Numbered from the stretch's first letter, positions 18,707-28,033 are shown. The stretch: DNA of 64,000 nt from Rufibacter roseolus (GCF_017916365.1 NZ_JAFMSU010000004.1:37923-101922), one strand, 5' to 3'. The notes: generated by a model from the sequence alone, not told the origin. Program-made: numbers and translations.

Positions 18707-19053
18707 TTAATTGGCAATAAAGGGGTTGTGTAAAATTTATTAAAGTATAAGAAGCCAATGGGGGATAGAGCTCCTAGAATATATCAAGAATTTATATGCA
18801 GTTTAGATATTTTAGTAGAGAAAAACAATTGCTGGTGTCTAATTAGAAAATAAAATGATTAAAATAATGAAGTGAACGGAACCAAACCCAAACCTCATGA
18901 AACACAATTGTTTGATTTTCTTTTGATTAGACTTATTACGGCAGTCGCCTTCAAAGATCTCTGCTTCGGAGCATCGTCGCACACAACCTTCCTGGCACTC
19001 CTTGATGTGAAAGCTTTTATTTAAAATATATGATAGCAGCCATTAAGACAATT
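18707..19053. other. Intergenic stretch, nothing recognised
   Basis: No frame with motifs and no strong hairpin. The first part is AT-rich and may carry the promoter for the minus-strand lipoprotein gene; no TAnnTTTG/TTTG pair stands out. Confidence 0.4.
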
Positions 19054-19797
19054 TCACAAACCTTTCTTGAGCATTTGAATGTACTCTACCACTATATCCT
19101 TAATTCTACCATATCTACTGGCCTTTTCATTAGTGGGCTCGTTTAGATAGAGTCTTCTATTTATTTCAAGCATAATGGATTGCACCCTTTTATCCTTCTG
19201 ATAATAGCCCATCGGCACGATTGTACCACAATAAGGCCAATTTACCCCAAGGGAATACCCTTTGCCTTGGAAGAACTCCACAGAGGAGTCAATAAGCCTC
19301 TGTGGAGTATGGAAGTTATCGGTACCTATATTAAAATCAGGCCTTTCGGGATTTTGATTTAGATCCCTCAACAGCGGTATGCTAGGAAAGGAGTGGCAGT
19401 CATGTATCAAAGCCTGTCCGTATTTCTCAAGTTAGATTCCAACGGCTTTATTTAACTGAGCATGATGCTTCCAATAGAAATGGGTTAATATCTTTTCTCT
19501 TAGTTGTTCATTTACTTCCCTAATGATATTACCCTCGTCACTTCTTTCATATAAGACCCCCATCCCTACTTCTGCCATTACTTCCAGTTCATCTTCAGAG
19601 AATCTTTCTGGATCGCAGAAAACCCTTGAAAAATTAGCAACAAAAGAAATACCACCCTCAGATTGGAATAATTCTTCTGTGAACCAATCAGTTAACTTAA
19701 GCATTTCCGCTTGCAGAAACGACTCATTGACAATAAAGCCTTCTTTTAAAGGAATATGATTGGATGCATCGGGGATATGCAGGATTAACTGTTTCAC
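19054..19797 (-). pseudogene. N-formylglutamate amidohydrolase-like gene interrupted by one in-frame stop
   Basis: Two consecutive frames, 19797-19432 and 19431-19054, lie in the same phase and are separated only by a TAA at 19434-19432. Read through, they give one protein of about 247 residues. It has the family order: an N-terminal LILHIPDASNHIP (compare 'HIPHSS...P'), a central FCDPERF, the HFYWKHHAQLNKAV helix, and after the stop LIHDCHSFPS, the hallmark Asp-x-His-Ser strand, then a typical C-terminal region ending in IVVEYIQML. The family hydrolyses N-formylglutamate to formate and glutamate in histidine breakdown. The start is a GTG at 19797. The rest of the frame is intact, so the nonsense change is recent or a sequencing error. 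Confidence 0.8.
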
Positions 19798-20287
19798 AAA
19801 ATAAATTAAAAATTATATTCTACAGAATGGGCAAAGTCAGAGTAAAGAAAAAAATAAAATTCTTACATAAAAGGAGGTAGGTAAAATGAATCCTTTTGAA
19901 GTAATCTAATATTCTCTATTCTATTAAGTGTTAAGGTTGCGCCCTACAACTATGACTCCCCATGTAGCCACTTTAATATACCATATATCTTTTTGTACAT
20001 TTATAGCCCTTGAATCTATCATTACAAAATACGTCCATCATCTTTCAGATATGTTGCCACAATAGGCTATACCCCAGAAAATGATTTACACTAACAGTTT
20101 GGTTTCTCCTTTGAAGTCAAATCAGATTTTACACTTCTAAATTGACAGCTAGATTAATCTAAGCAAGATAAGGTCATAGATTCTAGCACAGTACACGCAG
20201 AGCAACAAGTTTACAAGCTTGCAATTTAAGCAAAGGAGGGACAATTACAGACTATCTTTGGGCGACAAAAAATAATCTTTTCTTCCT
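19798..20287. other. Intergenic stretch with a repeated 13-mer and a -7-like box
   Basis: A 490-bp divergent gap. It contains TTACAAGCTTGCA at 20211-20223, one of four copies in the 20-32 kb region, and TATCTTTG at 20253-20260, which matches the Bacteroidota -7 consensus TAnnTTTG and lies 27 bp before the deacetylase ATG. No clear TTTG -33 element is at the usual distance, so the promoter call is tentative. Confidence 0.45.
20211..20223. repeat. Dispersed intergenic 13-mer TTACAAGCTTGCA (copy 1 of 4)
   Basis: The same motif occurs at 26166-26178 and 32076-32088 (exact) and at 30140-30152 (one change, TTATAAGCTTGCA). All four copies are between genes. The core CAAGCTTG is palindromic. Confidence 0.6.
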
Positions 20288-21823
20288 ATGACGCCCCGCC
20301 AAGAACCGCTCCCGACCGCCCTATTTAATGCTTTAGGAAACGGGAATAAAGTTTTTGTCTCTTCAAATAGGCTTATCAGCAGGGGAGACATCTCTTACAA
20401 GACTAACACCGATCTGGCCATGCAAGTTATGATGGAGATGGTCAAGGGGACCCGGCCAGAGCCAAGGGGGTTTATTCCACTTGTGGCTGGTGATATGTTA
20501 AATTCAATAAGCTTTGATCGCCGAGATGATTGTTTATACATCGAGTCTCATCCCGCTTATGATGTACTGATCCCGATTCTAGCCCAAGTGTTTGATGAGG
20601 ACCATCCCTTAATTGGCTCAGAGGTTACCTACCAGTGGCCTAACGGCAAAACCACCAGCATCACAACTACCCAGTCCGCACTCTATTCCGGCGCATACTG
20701 GATAATGTATGTAAGACACGAGGAGAGAACCACACCTGTCCCCACGCACTACATAATCCAATTCTCCTCTAAGAAAGAAATAATAGCAAAAAACTACAAA
20801 GTTGATCAAATGAAACACGGCAAAATTATTACTTTTTACATGGAAGAGCAGGTAGATGTTACCAATGAAGAAGGGTTATACACCAAAAGCGCAGCAAAAC
20901 CCCTTCTACTCCTCAATAAGCTGGAGGAGGAAGGATTACACCGATATTTAGATATCCATGCCTTTGAGCCTTTTAGTATCAAGGTGTTTTACCTTGCCCA
21001 TACGAAAGAATACGTAGACAGCTTCTTTGGGGGGAAAGAGCCTTTGGCTATGACAAACGGATTGACATGGAGCGAGAGACTGGCAAATTCTGTCAGGTAC
21101 ACTAATGCCAGCTTATATAACGCGATCCTGCACGCAGTTAAAGATCCAAGTGCCCTCACATTTAGTCCAACTAGCGGATTCCATCATGCAAAGCCGGAGC
21201 GGGGGGCAGGCTTCTGCACCTTCAGCGGACAGGTGATTGCCTCCTTAAAAATTTATAAGGAGCTTGGCCTGTCAGGGGCTTATTTAGATCTAGACCAGCA
21301 CTACGGAAATTCCATAGAGGATAGCCGCCAATTTGTGGATGGCTTGGATAAAGCTATCCCAAAGTATGCCAATGTCAATGTTAAAGGCACGAACGAAGAC
21401 TACCTTTCATGCCTTCGTTATAATCTGGCAAAATTGAAGGATGCTATCCATAAAAATGAGATCCATTATGTGGTTTGGTGTCATGGAGCCGACTCGCATG
21501 TTTTCGATGATTTAGGGGGCAGTGTCAATACTGAATACTGGCTACTGGCAGCTCAGACTTTTTATAGGTGGGTCCTGGAAGTGGAGCGGGAAATAGGCAA
21601 AAACCTCCCAGTGATTATGTCACTCTTTGGAGGATATAGACCCGACGATTATAACTCAGTCTTAGAGCTACACACCGCTGACCTAATGCTAGCCAATAGA
21701 ATACTATTAGGCCACCAGGTTGATTTCACGCCAAAAGTATCGGTAAATAAAAACAAGACTTTTGACCTTCCTTTGGAAGCTATAGTAAATGGCGAGACAT
21801 TATTGGGCCACTACGTTTACTAA
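20288..21823 (+). CDS. HDAC-like deacetylase (arginase/deacetylase fold) with 230-residue N-terminal extension
   Basis: 511 residues. Residues about 231-480 carry a complete histone-deacetylase-type active site: GFHHAKPERGAGFC with the tandem His299-His300, AYLDLDQHYGNS with zinc ligands Asp336 and His338, WCHGADSHVFDD with zinc ligand Asp402, and SLFGGY with the transition-state Tyr450. Bacterial members remove acetyl groups from polyamines, acetoin-type or protein lysine substrates; the substrate here is unknown. The N-terminal 230 residues are not part of the usual family and show no motif I know. They may recognise substrate or a partner. The gene stands alone with its own upstream region. 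All catalytic residues are present, so activity is expected. Confidence 0.85.
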   Translation: MTPRQEPLPTALFNALGNGNKVFVSSNRLISRGDISYKTNTDLAMQVMMEMVKGTRPEPRGFIPLVAGDMLNSISFDRRDDCLYIESHPAYDVLIPILAQVFDEDHPLIGSEVTYQWPNGKTTSITTTQSALYSGAYWIMYVRHEERTTPVPTHYIIQFSSKKEIIAKNYKVDQMKHGKIITFYMEEQVDVTNEEGLYTKSAAKPLLLLNKLEEEGLHRYLDIHAFEPFSIKVFYLAHTKEYVDSFFGGKEPLAMTNGLTWSERLANSVRYTNASLYNAILHAVKDPSALTFSPTSGFHHAKPERGAGFCTFSGQVIASLKIYKELGLSGAYLDLDQHYGNSIEDSRQFVDGLDKAIPKYANVNVKGTNEDYLSCLRYNLAKLKDAIHKNEIHYVVWCHGADSHVFDDLGGSVNTEYWLLAAQTFYRWVLEVEREIGKNLPVIMSLFGGYRPDDYNSVLELHTADLMLANRILLGHQVDFTPKVSVNKNKTFDLPLEAIVNGETLLGHYVY

Positions 21824-21977
21824 AGGAAATTGCTTCCCCCTTTCAAAAGACGCCTACAAACTTAAAGTTATCTCTATAAATTCCTTTCCTACTTATCTTT
21901 AAGGGGGTCTTCTTTAACTAAACAATATCTTATAATAAGTCCACGAAGGCAATCTAAATAACCTAATCAACTTATAT

Positions 21978-22513
21978 ATGTCAAGAGTCTTGGTGTGCAA
22001 GCAAATAGAGGAGGTGCGTTTTTACAATAAGCCAATGGTTCTCAATGAGTCCTATTTGGACTCAAATGGATTAAACCTAACAGGTTTAATCTTAGCAGAT
22101 TCTTCTTTCAGTAAAGTAAATTTGACAGGGGCGAATTTTAGCGACTCTAACCTTAGGGGGGCCTCGTTCATAGGAGTTGAACTGGTTGGGGCTAATTTGG
22201 AAGGAGCATGCCTGGTAAACACTATTATAGCTGATTCTGACCTTTCAAAAACGAATTTGCGTCAAGTTGAGTTAAGAGGCTCTAATTTGTATGGGTTCTT
22301 ATTCAATCATGCGAATTTAACCAGAGCAGAGCAGACCTTTCCGGGTGCAATTTAGCTGACACAGATTTCTCTCATGCCCTTTTGGATGAGGCAAATCTCA
22401 TGGATGCAGATCTCAGCCTAGCCCATTCCTTCTCATTTGCCTCCCTCTACGGGTCCTTTATCAATACTCCAGGAGCGCATGCATTTCTAAGGGCTGAGAA
22501 TGCAGAAATTTAG
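21978..22513 (+). pseudogene. Pentapeptide-repeat protein broken by a 5-bp tandem duplication
   Basis: The first frame (21978-22355) encodes repeated A(D/N)LxG-type pentapeptides (LTGANFSDSNLRGASF, LVGANLEGACL) and then stops early after RAEQTFPGAI. At 22323-22332 AGAGC is present twice in tandem. Removing one copy restores NLTRADLSGCNLADTDF and continues through LLDEANLMDADLSLAHSF to a stop at 22513. The intact product would be about 177 residues, a right-handed quadrilateral beta-helix; some members mimic DNA and protect topoisomerases. The duplication could be a decay event or a reversible slippage switch. Confidence 0.85.
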
Positions 22514-22669
22514 CACTTAATACATCGTCACTAACACCTCCTGCCTTCAAAACTTTAAGCATTTTGCACCTCCCTTTGAAGATATACTGAGCATACAAAT
22601 GCATTAGCTCAGTTAAACAGGCTAATTTTTCATTTCACCTTCAACCTTTACAATAAAAAATAATCAAGT

Positions 22670-23764
22670 ATGAAAATAGACATCGGGGAATCAATAATAT
22701 ACTCTTGGCTGAGACACGAAAAAAATAGTCAGGTTGTCCAACTAAATTGGAAATCATCTTCTACTTGGGAAGTAGGAAACCAAATGAAAGCAGATGAGAT
22801 CTTCCAAAAGCTCAAGCTCATTGAGGATTCTACTGGGAAAGGCCTCATAGGAAAATCGGTCAACCTCAGCCAATTCCTACGACAAGCAGAAATTGATGCA
22901 TTGGGTATCTCTATTTCAAAGGCAGACAATTCTTCTGAGTCCAAATATACCATCTCTGCGGTGGATATAGCCTTTCATGAAGGGGGACTAGGCTATAAGG
23001 ACTCTCATCTGGTGGTGGCAAAAAAACTTGCTAGAGCTGCCTTGACCATATACAGTTACTTTAATACGGACGATGCAGAAATCATATTTGCCTCTCCAAA
23101 GGTAAGGGACAGCACTATAGATAGCATTGATGTAATCTTGAAAGAAGTCATGGATTGTTTCGAAGATTTGAATTTTAAATTCAGTCTTATTTTTAACACT
23201 GATTTCAACTCACAGATTATAGAGCCCGTGCTTCGCAAAACCGCTTCTGTCGCAGACACCTCAGAATTGTTTTCTCGATCTGCAAAACTGCTTGACGTAT
23301 TTTCATACCTGAAATTTGAAAGCCTTCCCTTGGTGAACATAGATAACCAGCAAGATATAGAAGTAGACAATGATGATATAGACTTCGTACCACCTAAAGA
23401 AGATAAAACCTCTCTTTCACACCTGCGATATTCCATTTTAGCTGAAAGATCTTACTGTAAGACCCTCAAAATAGGAGAATTCGCCAAAGCCCTTTTTAAC
23501 AAACTAGACCAAGATCCTGCACTATTCCAAAAGGCACTGGAATATACCAACTCTGGAAAAATACCCAGCGGGAAAGGGTTAGAGATCCTGAGGCTTATTG
23601 ATGACTCAGCTAACATTAATAAGCTAAGAAAAGACGAGCAGGGCAAGTATAGGTATTATAGCAAACCATTGACAAACCATCCGTATCTATTATACCACGA
23701 TTGGACAAGTTTGAGGCATCAAGGTCCTTTAATGAAGTTGGCGGAAGATTTAGGATTAGAATAG
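22670..23764 (+). CDS. Conserved-looking hypothetical protein, possible PD-(D/E)XK-type nuclease fold
   Basis: 364 residues. The N-terminus IDIGESIIYSWLRHEKNSQ continues into VVQLNWKSS, and about 70 residues later RQAEIDALGISI and AVDIAFHEGGLGY form two acidic strands (Glu74, Asp76, Asp99, Glu104). That arrangement resembles restriction-nuclease-like cores, but the usual E-x-K is not clear. I recall similar N-terminal sequences in many unannotated bacterial proteins. Residues 115-200 contain YSYF and IIFASPKV, and then VADTSELFSRSAKLL, which look like a second conserved block; the C-terminus is helical. It is a free-standing gene. Nuclease function is a hypothesis only. Confidence 0.6.
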   Translation: MKIDIGESIIYSWLRHEKNSQVVQLNWKSSSTWEVGNQMKADEIFQKLKLIEDSTGKGLIGKSVNLSQFLRQAEIDALGISISKADNSSESKYTISAVDIAFHEGGLGYKDSHLVVAKKLARAALTIYSYFNTDDAEIIFASPKVRDSTIDSIDVILKEVMDCFEDLNFKFSLIFNTDFNSQIIEPVLRKTASVADTSELFSRSAKLLDVFSYLKFESLPLVNIDNQQDIEVDNDDIDFVPPKEDKTSLSHLRYSILAERSYCKTLKIGEFAKALFNKLDQDPALFQKALEYTNSGKIPSGKGLEILRLIDDSANINKLRKDEQGKYRYYSKPLTNHPYLLYHDWTSLRHQGPLMKLAEDLGLE

Positions 23765-24030
23765 CTGATACCAAGGCAAATCAAGAATGAACTTGTTTGC
23801 CAATAAACTATTCCTATAACCCAATTGCCAGGCAGGCTGTTTCCAAATATGCTTATTAGCAACAATCAACCCTTGCCATACTTACGATGAAGCAAACTAA
23901 CACCTTTTCTTATATCACAGGAGATATGTATTTGTTTTTGAGCAATCTATATAAAAAGAAACCCAGATGATGTCTTGAGTTAACATTCTATACAAAGTTC
24001 CAATGAAGGTGGGAACGTTTATAATTTATA

Positions 24031-24057
24031 AAAAAGGGGTATACTATACCTTTTTTT
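24031..24057 (+). terminator. Rho-independent-type hairpin just upstream of the 24070 gene
   Basis: A run of A, then GGGGTATA, C, TATACC and seven Ts form an A-tract/stem/T-tract structure that would work in both directions. It lies only 13 bases before the next start codon, so it could insulate that gene or act as an attenuator. Confidence 0.55.
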
Positions 24058-24069
24058 ATAACCTTTGTG

Positions 24070-24435
24070 ATGCAAAAAAACATTACTTACTGTAAACTAT
24101 CTACAAATAAAAGACTAATGGAATTGATTGGTTCAACAACACTAGAGCCATCTGGCTACGATGACAATATGAATAGAATAACGCTCTTCAATACTTATAA
24201 TGAATTCATCCGTAGTTATTATATTAATACTAACTATAAATTAGCTTGCTACAATAGAAGCTTTGTCGTTCTTAGTAGTGATTTAGATATTAAATGTTTT
24301 GATACAGAAGGCTATTATTATGAATTCACCAAATCATATTCATCCGTAATTACTGGGATCTCAGACGATGACATCATTTTCATTGAAGACAGAACATCAA
24401 GGCCCTATAAAACAGAAAAAATTCACTTGTCGTAG
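24070..24435 (+). CDS. Small hypothetical protein
   Basis: About 121 residues from an ATG at 24070 (a GTG one codon earlier is possible). The sequence is rich in Tyr, Asn, Thr and Ser with no membrane segment, signal or known motif. It is bracketed by two strong hairpins, at 24031-24057 upstream and 24445-24490 downstream, which marks it as a single-gene transcription unit and supports it being real. Its AT content is higher than that of its neighbours, hinting at separate acquisition. Function unknown. Confidence 0.55.
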   Translation: MQKNITYCKLSTNKRLMELIGSTTLEPSGYDDNMNRITLFNTYNEFIRSYYINTNYKLACYNRSFVVLSSDLDIKCFDTEGYYYEFTKSYSSVITGISDDDIIFIEDRTSRPYKTEKIHLS

Positions 24436-24444
24436 AGGTATGCT

Positions 24445-24490
24445 CATAACTAAATCTGCTTTTATATACAATAAAGCAGATTTAGTTATG
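24445..24490. terminator. Convergent terminator with 18-bp perfect stem
   Basis: CATAACTAAATCTGCTTT at 24445-24462 pairs perfectly with 24473-24490 around a 10-nt loop. It sits 10 bp after the plus-strand gene and about 100 bp from the end of the minus-strand hydrolase gene, the usual place for a bidirectional terminator. Confidence 0.75.
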
Positions 24491-24587
24491 TATTAAAGAA
24501 TTTCTAATACCCAATACCGATTCCTAAAGCAAAATTTTTATTTAACTGCTTCAAATACTCATATCCCGCTTCTACCATCTTAAACTT

Positions 24588-26081
24588 CTATTTGGATCCC
24601 GATGCTTTTATAAATTTTTCCATTTGCTCTGCCAATATATTTTCTGGCACCCGGTGTTCCATATCATCAATTACTGTTAGCGTTAGGCTCTTGAATTCCA
24701 GCTCTTTCGTTATATAAGTAAGATTTTCTTGAAAAGGGATTACAGTATCGGTTTTCCCCAATACTATTTGGGTATAACCACTTTTAAGGTTGGGAATAAT
24801 AACCTCTCTAAGGTCGGGCTGTGGAATGCTTTTCACAAAGGCCGGGTTAAATAATAAGGCAGGCTTGTTGAATAAGGAGGACAACAAATGTCCGGTATGT
24901 CCCCCAAAACTTGATCCGATGATGATATCAGCTTTCTCTGCTAACTCTAATAAATCAGGGAAATAATTTTTATCCTGATACTCAATGGAAGGAGCGACTA
25001 CTTCCCCATACTGCTCTAATATTTGTCTTTTAGGGATAGTGAGGGGGCTGCCATAACCATGCAGAAAAAGGATTTTGGTTCTCTTGGTAGAAGAAAAGTT
25101 TGAAACAGGTTCTACCATCTTATCATTAGTTTCTTTTGATACCCTTATACCATCATGAGGATTTACCCCTGCTTGCATGTAAAGCTGCTGAAAATCATTT
25201 TTATGCAAGTGGTAAAAGAACAGCTCCTTAGGATATGGGTACATCTCCTCATTTTCCTTGAGGAATTTTATAAAGGTATTATATTGACCATTTCGCCATG
25301 GGGATAGCCCGAGTTTAACAACCTTATTCGCATTGCAAAACTCAAGAATATGTTTTGCAGTATGATCCCTTGAAAGGGGCACAGCTTTATAAGTGTTTTT
25401 AAGTAAGTTTTGAACCTCCTTTGGAGGACAGCGGACTAAGATCCTATCAAGTAAACTATAGTCATCCCAAATATTCTTGCGTTGAACAATAATTTTTCTA
25501 GTACCTGCCATGAAGGACGCTGCGGTACCTACCTGTTTTGAGACACGCCATACGCAAAACTCTTTCCCATACCTGTAGTAGTCAGAAAAGATTGTAGGAT
25601 CAATATACCCTTCCTCCTTTTCGCTTAGCAAAATAGCCTTTTGGGGAAGGTTGAAAATTTTCTTCCATTTCCTCTTACCATAGTATTCTGGACAGGCGAT
25701 GTGCAGGTATTCCTCCTTCAACACAGGTAGTATGGTGCTCATACTCCAATTCCCCTGGATAGGATAAGATCCTCCTCCTTCCCACAGACCTTCATTGATG
25801 CACACAAAAGCATCAAATCTAACTCCTGCCTCCTTAAACACGGCGGTCGCCTCCAGCGCGGTAAGCCCAATAGTAATTACTTTTCCTTTGACCGAAAAAA
25901 CATCGCTAAAGGCGTAATCCACTAAAACGATATTATCGAATGGAAGAAGGAAATACGCCTCCTTGACGGCTCTGCCAGAGGCGTAATACACTAGATTACG
26001 ACTATTTTCCAATCGCTCTTCGAGGAAGGTGACTAATGAATTTAAATCGGGTTCCAGCTTTAGGGCTCTTAGAGTATGCAT
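24588..26081 (-). CDS. Two-domain protein with C-terminal alpha/beta-hydrolase (YqiA-like esterase fold)
   Basis: 497 residues. The last roughly 165 form an alpha/beta-hydrolase: strand TKILFLHGYGSPLTIPKR, then ADIIIGSSFGGHTGHLL with the nucleophile elbow G-S-S-F-G, LGKTDTVIPF with the probable catalytic Asp, and DDMEHRVPE with the His. The early LHGYGS and the short size resemble small UPF0227/YqiA-type esterases. The first 320 residues are a different domain with Rossmann-like strands (NLVYYASGRAVKEAYFLLPF, VLVDYAFSDVF, KVITIGLTALEA), function unknown. A fusion of an unknown sensing or enzymatic domain with an esterase is unusual. The gene stands alone on the minus strand and shares the convergent terminator at 24445-24490. 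Confidence 0.75.
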   Translation of the reverse strand: MHTLRALKLEPDLNSLVTFLEERLENSRNLVYYASGRAVKEAYFLLPFDNIVLVDYAFSDVFSVKGKVITIGLTALEATAVFKEAGVRFDAFVCINEGLWEGGGSYPIQGNWSMSTILPVLKEEYLHIACPEYYGKRKWKKIFNLPQKAILLSEKEEGYIDPTIFSDYYRYGKEFCVWRVSKQVGTAASFMAGTRKIIVQRKNIWDDYSLLDRILVRCPPKEVQNLLKNTYKAVPLSRDHTAKHILEFCNANKVVKLGLSPWRNGQYNTFIKFLKENEEMYPYPKELFFYHLHKNDFQQLYMQAGVNPHDGIRVSKETNDKMVEPVSNFSSTKRTKILFLHGYGSPLTIPKRQILEQYGEVVAPSIEYQDKNYFPDLLELAEKADIIIGSSFGGHTGHLLSSLFNKPALLFNPAFVKSIPQPDLREVIIPNLKSGYTQIVLGKTDTVIPFQENLTYITKELEFKSLTLTVIDDMEHRVPENILAEQMEKFIKASGSK

Positions 26082-26158
26082 TATATGGATTTCTTATAAT
26101 TTCGATATGGCGCGGATTTTAATATTATCATAAAAGTAATGGAAAGGAATACACCTAT

Positions 26159-26186
26159 CTCACTTTTACAAGCTTGCAAAAGTGAG
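26159..26186. repeat. Hairpin carrying copy 2 of the TTACAAGCTTGCA motif
   Basis: CTCACTTTT (26159-26167) pairs with AAAAGTGAG (26178-26186); the loop holds the palindromic CAAGCTTG core. It lies in the divergent gap between the hydrolase gene and the next plus-strand operon, 127 bp before that operon's first ATG. Confidence 0.55.
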
Positions 26187-26312
26187 ATTCAAGCAAGCAT
26201 CACTCTTAAATTTACATTCCAACAATAACCAGAAACTCACCCCGTTCCTATTTAAAGATTTTGTTTTTTATATATTTAAATAAAATTATTAGCCCTCCCC
26301 AAATTATTTTTG

Positions 26313-27512
26313 ATGAAAATATACTTGATCGCTTCCGTTGAATTTGATACTCAAGAGTTTAACAAAGTACTGGAAATACTTCAAACGACATCAGGGCTTA
26401 TTACATTCATAAATGGGAACGACGTAGTCAAAGCCGCTCCCAAAAAAGCAGGAGCTATCACCAATAGGGACGCAAATAGTTATTCGATTTTAGAAAACCA
26501 AAAGGCGTTTGAAGCTAATGAACCTGTCGCTTGGGCGCCTTGGGCGGACTTTTTCTCTTATTGTAACGATTTTCGCCAAACTTATCAAGTTGAACCGTCA
26601 GACTTTTTAGTGTTCCTAACCCCTCATCCCAATCATCGTTTTTACTTCACTGCTTTTGATGACACGGCCAATAATCTATTCATCCACACTGATGGCTGGG
26701 AGGAATACCTCACATGCCGCGCGGCCTTCCCAGTTTCCTATTTAATCATGTCCCAGGTTTTGCAGAAGATGCTTTATAAGCATATGGCTGTAAAGGATGC
26801 TACCGCTCACCACCAAGCGAAGGGGTGCACAAATGATTACTGTAAAAATAAAGAGGATATAATATTGAAGCTCCGCACAGCTGATATTTGCCCCACATGT
26901 TTAAAGGAAATGCTGCATGCAAAAATCAAAGAGGAGCATATCCTACAGGCCCTTTCCCTTTTCGAAGAGGTCCGCAAGGAGATGTTATTCAAGCAAAGGT
27001 ATTCTTTTAACCTTTCCCCTAGGAAAATGCATATCACGGGAAACAAGGGGCGTAAAAAAGGGATTGTCATCAAACTATTCGAGATAAATAAAGAGATCGA
27101 ATTGGACCCTAAAAAGGCAATGGTCTTCTTAACCTTCCTTAACCACCCAGAAGGACTGAGGTACTCCCACTTTAAGAGAACGGAACTGCGGAATGAGCTT
27201 GAATACCTGTACAGGAACATGAATGATCGGGAAAATCAAGAAGTGGTAAGAACTATGGTAGATAAATTCGCTGAGGAAAAAAGCTATCGCGACCCTGTCT
27301 TGTCAAGGCTGAGGACTGCTTTTACTAAAGTATTAGGTACTGAATTGGCTAAAGACTATCTCATAACCGGGGGACAGGAGCAAGATGATCTTAAAAAAAT
27401 CAACCTCAACAGGGACTTGGTTTCCTTTGACCCTAGTGTGACCAGGCACATCTTAGGCGATTATTACCAAGCCCCCTATAAGCCCTCAGTGCAACCTGGC
27501 GTATCAGCATGA
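26313..27512 (+). CDS. Unknown protein with Cys4 zinc-binding module, first gene of a cell-wall-enzyme operon
   Basis: 399 residues from the ATG at 26313. Residues about 95-150 contain DFLVFLTPHPNHRFYFTAFD, then FIHTDGW and VSYLIMSQVLQKML. They are followed by a candidate zinc site: a paired His (about 166-167), then GCTNDYC and 16 residues later ICPTC (Cys172, 177, 193, 196). The arrangement looks like a conserved module I have seen in bacterial conflict-type proteins but cannot name. The C-terminal half (about 215-360) is basic and helical (RKMHITGNKGRKKG) and may bind nucleic acid. The stop overlaps the next start by 4 bases (ATGA), so it is co-translated with an L,D-transpeptidase. Confidence 0.65.
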   Translation: MKIYLIASVEFDTQEFNKVLEILQTTSGLITFINGNDVVKAAPKKAGAITNRDANSYSILENQKAFEANEPVAWAPWADFFSYCNDFRQTYQVEPSDFLVFLTPHPNHRFYFTAFDDTANNLFIHTDGWEEYLTCRAAFPVSYLIMSQVLQKMLYKHMAVKDATAHHQAKGCTNDYCKNKEDIILKLRTADICPTCLKEMLHAKIKEEHILQALSLFEEVRKEMLFKQRYSFNLSPRKMHITGNKGRKKGIVIKLFEINKEIELDPKKAMVFLTFLNHPEGLRYSHFKRTELRNELEYLYRNMNDRENQEVVRTMVDKFAEEKSYRDPVLSRLRTAFTKVLGTELAKDYLITGGQEQDDLKKINLNRDLVSFDPSVTRHILGDYYQAPYKPSVQPGVSA

Positions 27513-28033
27513 AGCATATGAGAAGATTCTTGGCCTTCGTCATATTGGCAACCTTTCTTTTTCTTGCCTTTAAATTACAGGGGCCTGGCACGGTTACACC
27601 TCTCAAAAGTCCCATCGATAAACTGGTGGTGATTAAATCAGATAGGAAGCTCCTCGCTTATTCAAATGGACGACTTATAAGGATTTACGCGGTCTCTCTT
27701 GGCAAACAACCGATGGGTGACAAGAAGATGGAGGGGGATAATAAAACTCCTGAAGGAAAGTATACTATAAACCATAAAAGCCACTATAGCAGATACCACA
27801 AAAATCTGGGCATTTCCTACCCCAACAATAAGGATAGGAGGGAGGCTGCCAGGCTAGGAAAGCCGGTTGGAGGGGAGATTAAAATACATGGGCTCCCAGA
27901 TAATCTTTCTTTTATAGGGAAACTCCACCTCCTATACGACTGGACGGCAGGCTGTGTGGCCGTAACAAATGATGAGATAGACGAACTGTTCCAGATAGTG
28001 CCTATCGGGACTCCCATTGAGATAAAACAATAG
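27509..28033 (+). CDS. L,D-transpeptidase (YkuD family), membrane-anchored
   Basis: 174 residues. An N-terminal hydrophobic segment (about 6-22, RFLAFVILATFLFLAFKL) anchors or exports the protein. The YkuD fold starts at DKLVVIKSDRKLLAYSNGRL and continues through GDNKTPEGKY. The catalytic pair is His127 in KIHGLP and Cys149 in DWTAGCVAVTN, the standard HG...(S/T)xGC motif. Such enzymes form 3-3 cross-links in peptidoglycan or attach proteins to it in the periplasm. Length is normal for a single-domain member. It overlaps the upstream Cys4 gene by 4 bases and is followed 21 bp later by the transglutaminase-like gene, so all three are one operon. Confidence 0.9.
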   Translation: MKHMRRFLAFVILATFLFLAFKLQGPGTVTPLKSPIDKLVVIKSDRKLLAYSNGRLIRIYAVSLGKQPMGDKKMEGDNKTPEGKYTINHKSHYSRYHKNLGISYPNNKDRREAARLGKPVGGEIKIHGLPDNLSFIGKLHLLYDWTAGCVAVTNDEIDELFQIVPIGTPIEIKQ

